Shown: positions 63,810 through 64,000 of the stretch, in pieces
Layout of the letters: each line of letters starts with the position of its first letter
Numbering within the stretch: the first letter of the stretch is position 1
NCBI GenBank assembly: GCA_900318255.1
Contig: ONJX01000002.1
Location: forward strand, 112,130-176,129
Reading direction: 5' to 3'
DNA: 64,000 nt
From: an uncultured Prevotellaceae bacterium
Lineage (GTDB): Bacteria; Bacteroidota; Bacteroidia; Bacteroidales; Muribaculaceae
Made by a program: the position numbers and the translations under genes
The notes under the pieces: generated by a model
What the model was told of the DNA's origin: nothing
What the model saw: the letters and a program-made list of their open reading frames with translations, nothing else
Database searches by the model: none

Positions 63810-63839
63810 AGGCTCAAAATGTTTTTTTAAATAATTGTC

Positions 63840-63871
63840 CAAAGGTAGTAATAAAAAACCACACTGCCAAA
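63840..63871 (-). promoter_or_regulatory. Promoter of the phosphatase operon
   Basis: TTTG (63868-63871), 20-bp spacer, TACCTTTG (63840-63847) on the minus strand: a full consensus promoter, leader of about 25 bases. Nothing else was recognised in 63872-64000. Confidence 0.85.
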
Positions 63872-64000
63872 AAATGTGCGAAAACCAGTGAAAAAAGTGC
63901 CCTCCTGTTTTCGTCACATTTTTTAGACTACTTTTTAATGGTTTGAATTCCAGCAGATTGTAAATGAAAATTTGGAAAATTGGGTGTCCTGTGCTAAATT

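Overview
The window reads as a chromosomal segment of an anaerobic gut Bacteroidales bacterium. The evidence is a SusC/SusD/SusE/SusF outer-membrane uptake locus, Bacteroidetes-type promoters (TTTG, 19-20 bp, TAnnTTTG), lipoproteins with acidic residues after the lipobox cysteine, proteins with Por-type C-terminal sorting tails, a BtuB/BtuG-type cobalamin locus and a Bacteroidales-style membrane pyrophosphatase. Mixed GC content, dockerin-like tails and the overall gene set suggest Muribaculaceae or a relative, but the family is inferred, not shown. No phage, CRISPR array or rRNA was seen.

Layout. 1-11.6 kb: a LacI-family regulator, divergent from a susCDEF-like alpha-glucan uptake operon with a perfect LacI operator between them, followed by a solitary HUH (RAYT-type) transposase gene and a convergently placed sugar transporter. 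11.7-25.8 kb: a tRNA-Leu, then a strong promoter driving tRNA-Thr, Tyr, Gly, Thr, tuf, tRNA-Trp, secE, nusG, rplK, rplA, rplJ, rplL, rpoB and rpoC, with internal terminator-like hairpins. 26-27.3 kb: a second RAYT-type gene between 52-bp direct repeats that carry REP-like hairpins. 27.3-33.1 kb: a cobalamin riboswitch followed by a TonB-dependent receptor, a BtuG-like beta-propeller lipoprotein, a dockerin-bearing secreted protein and a DUF4465 protein. 33.2-40 kb: a gingipain-adhesin-like secreted protein, a PP2C phosphatase, and a translationally coupled pair of secreted enzymes (GH13 amylase and GH53 galactanase). 40-50.9 kb, all on the minus strand: recA, bcp, a WYL regulator, a sodium:solute symporter, an unknown exported helical protein, a NamZ-type muramidase, a coiled-coil protein, an unknown exported protein, an SGNH esterase, an OmpA-type lipoprotein and mscL. 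51-58 kb, plus strand: gapA, lgt, an SDR, a HAD phosphatase, ribF, upp, tsaE and birA. 58-64 kb, minus strand: hppA, a tandem PAP2 phosphatase with a degenerate second half, and an alkaline-phosphatase-superfamily enzyme.

How the parts fit. The Sus-like proteins, the sugar transporter and the distant GH13 enzyme fit uptake and breakdown of starch-like glucans under LacI control. The riboswitch locus captures corrinoids. The most unusual layer is repetitive: two RAYT proteins with an extra C-terminal Rossmann/SLOG-like domain, each flanked by its own class of short palindromes, plus several other small palindromes and simple repeats in intergenic gaps. One pair of hairpins differs by compensatory stem changes, and one heptamer repeat fills the ribosome-binding region of the symporter gene.
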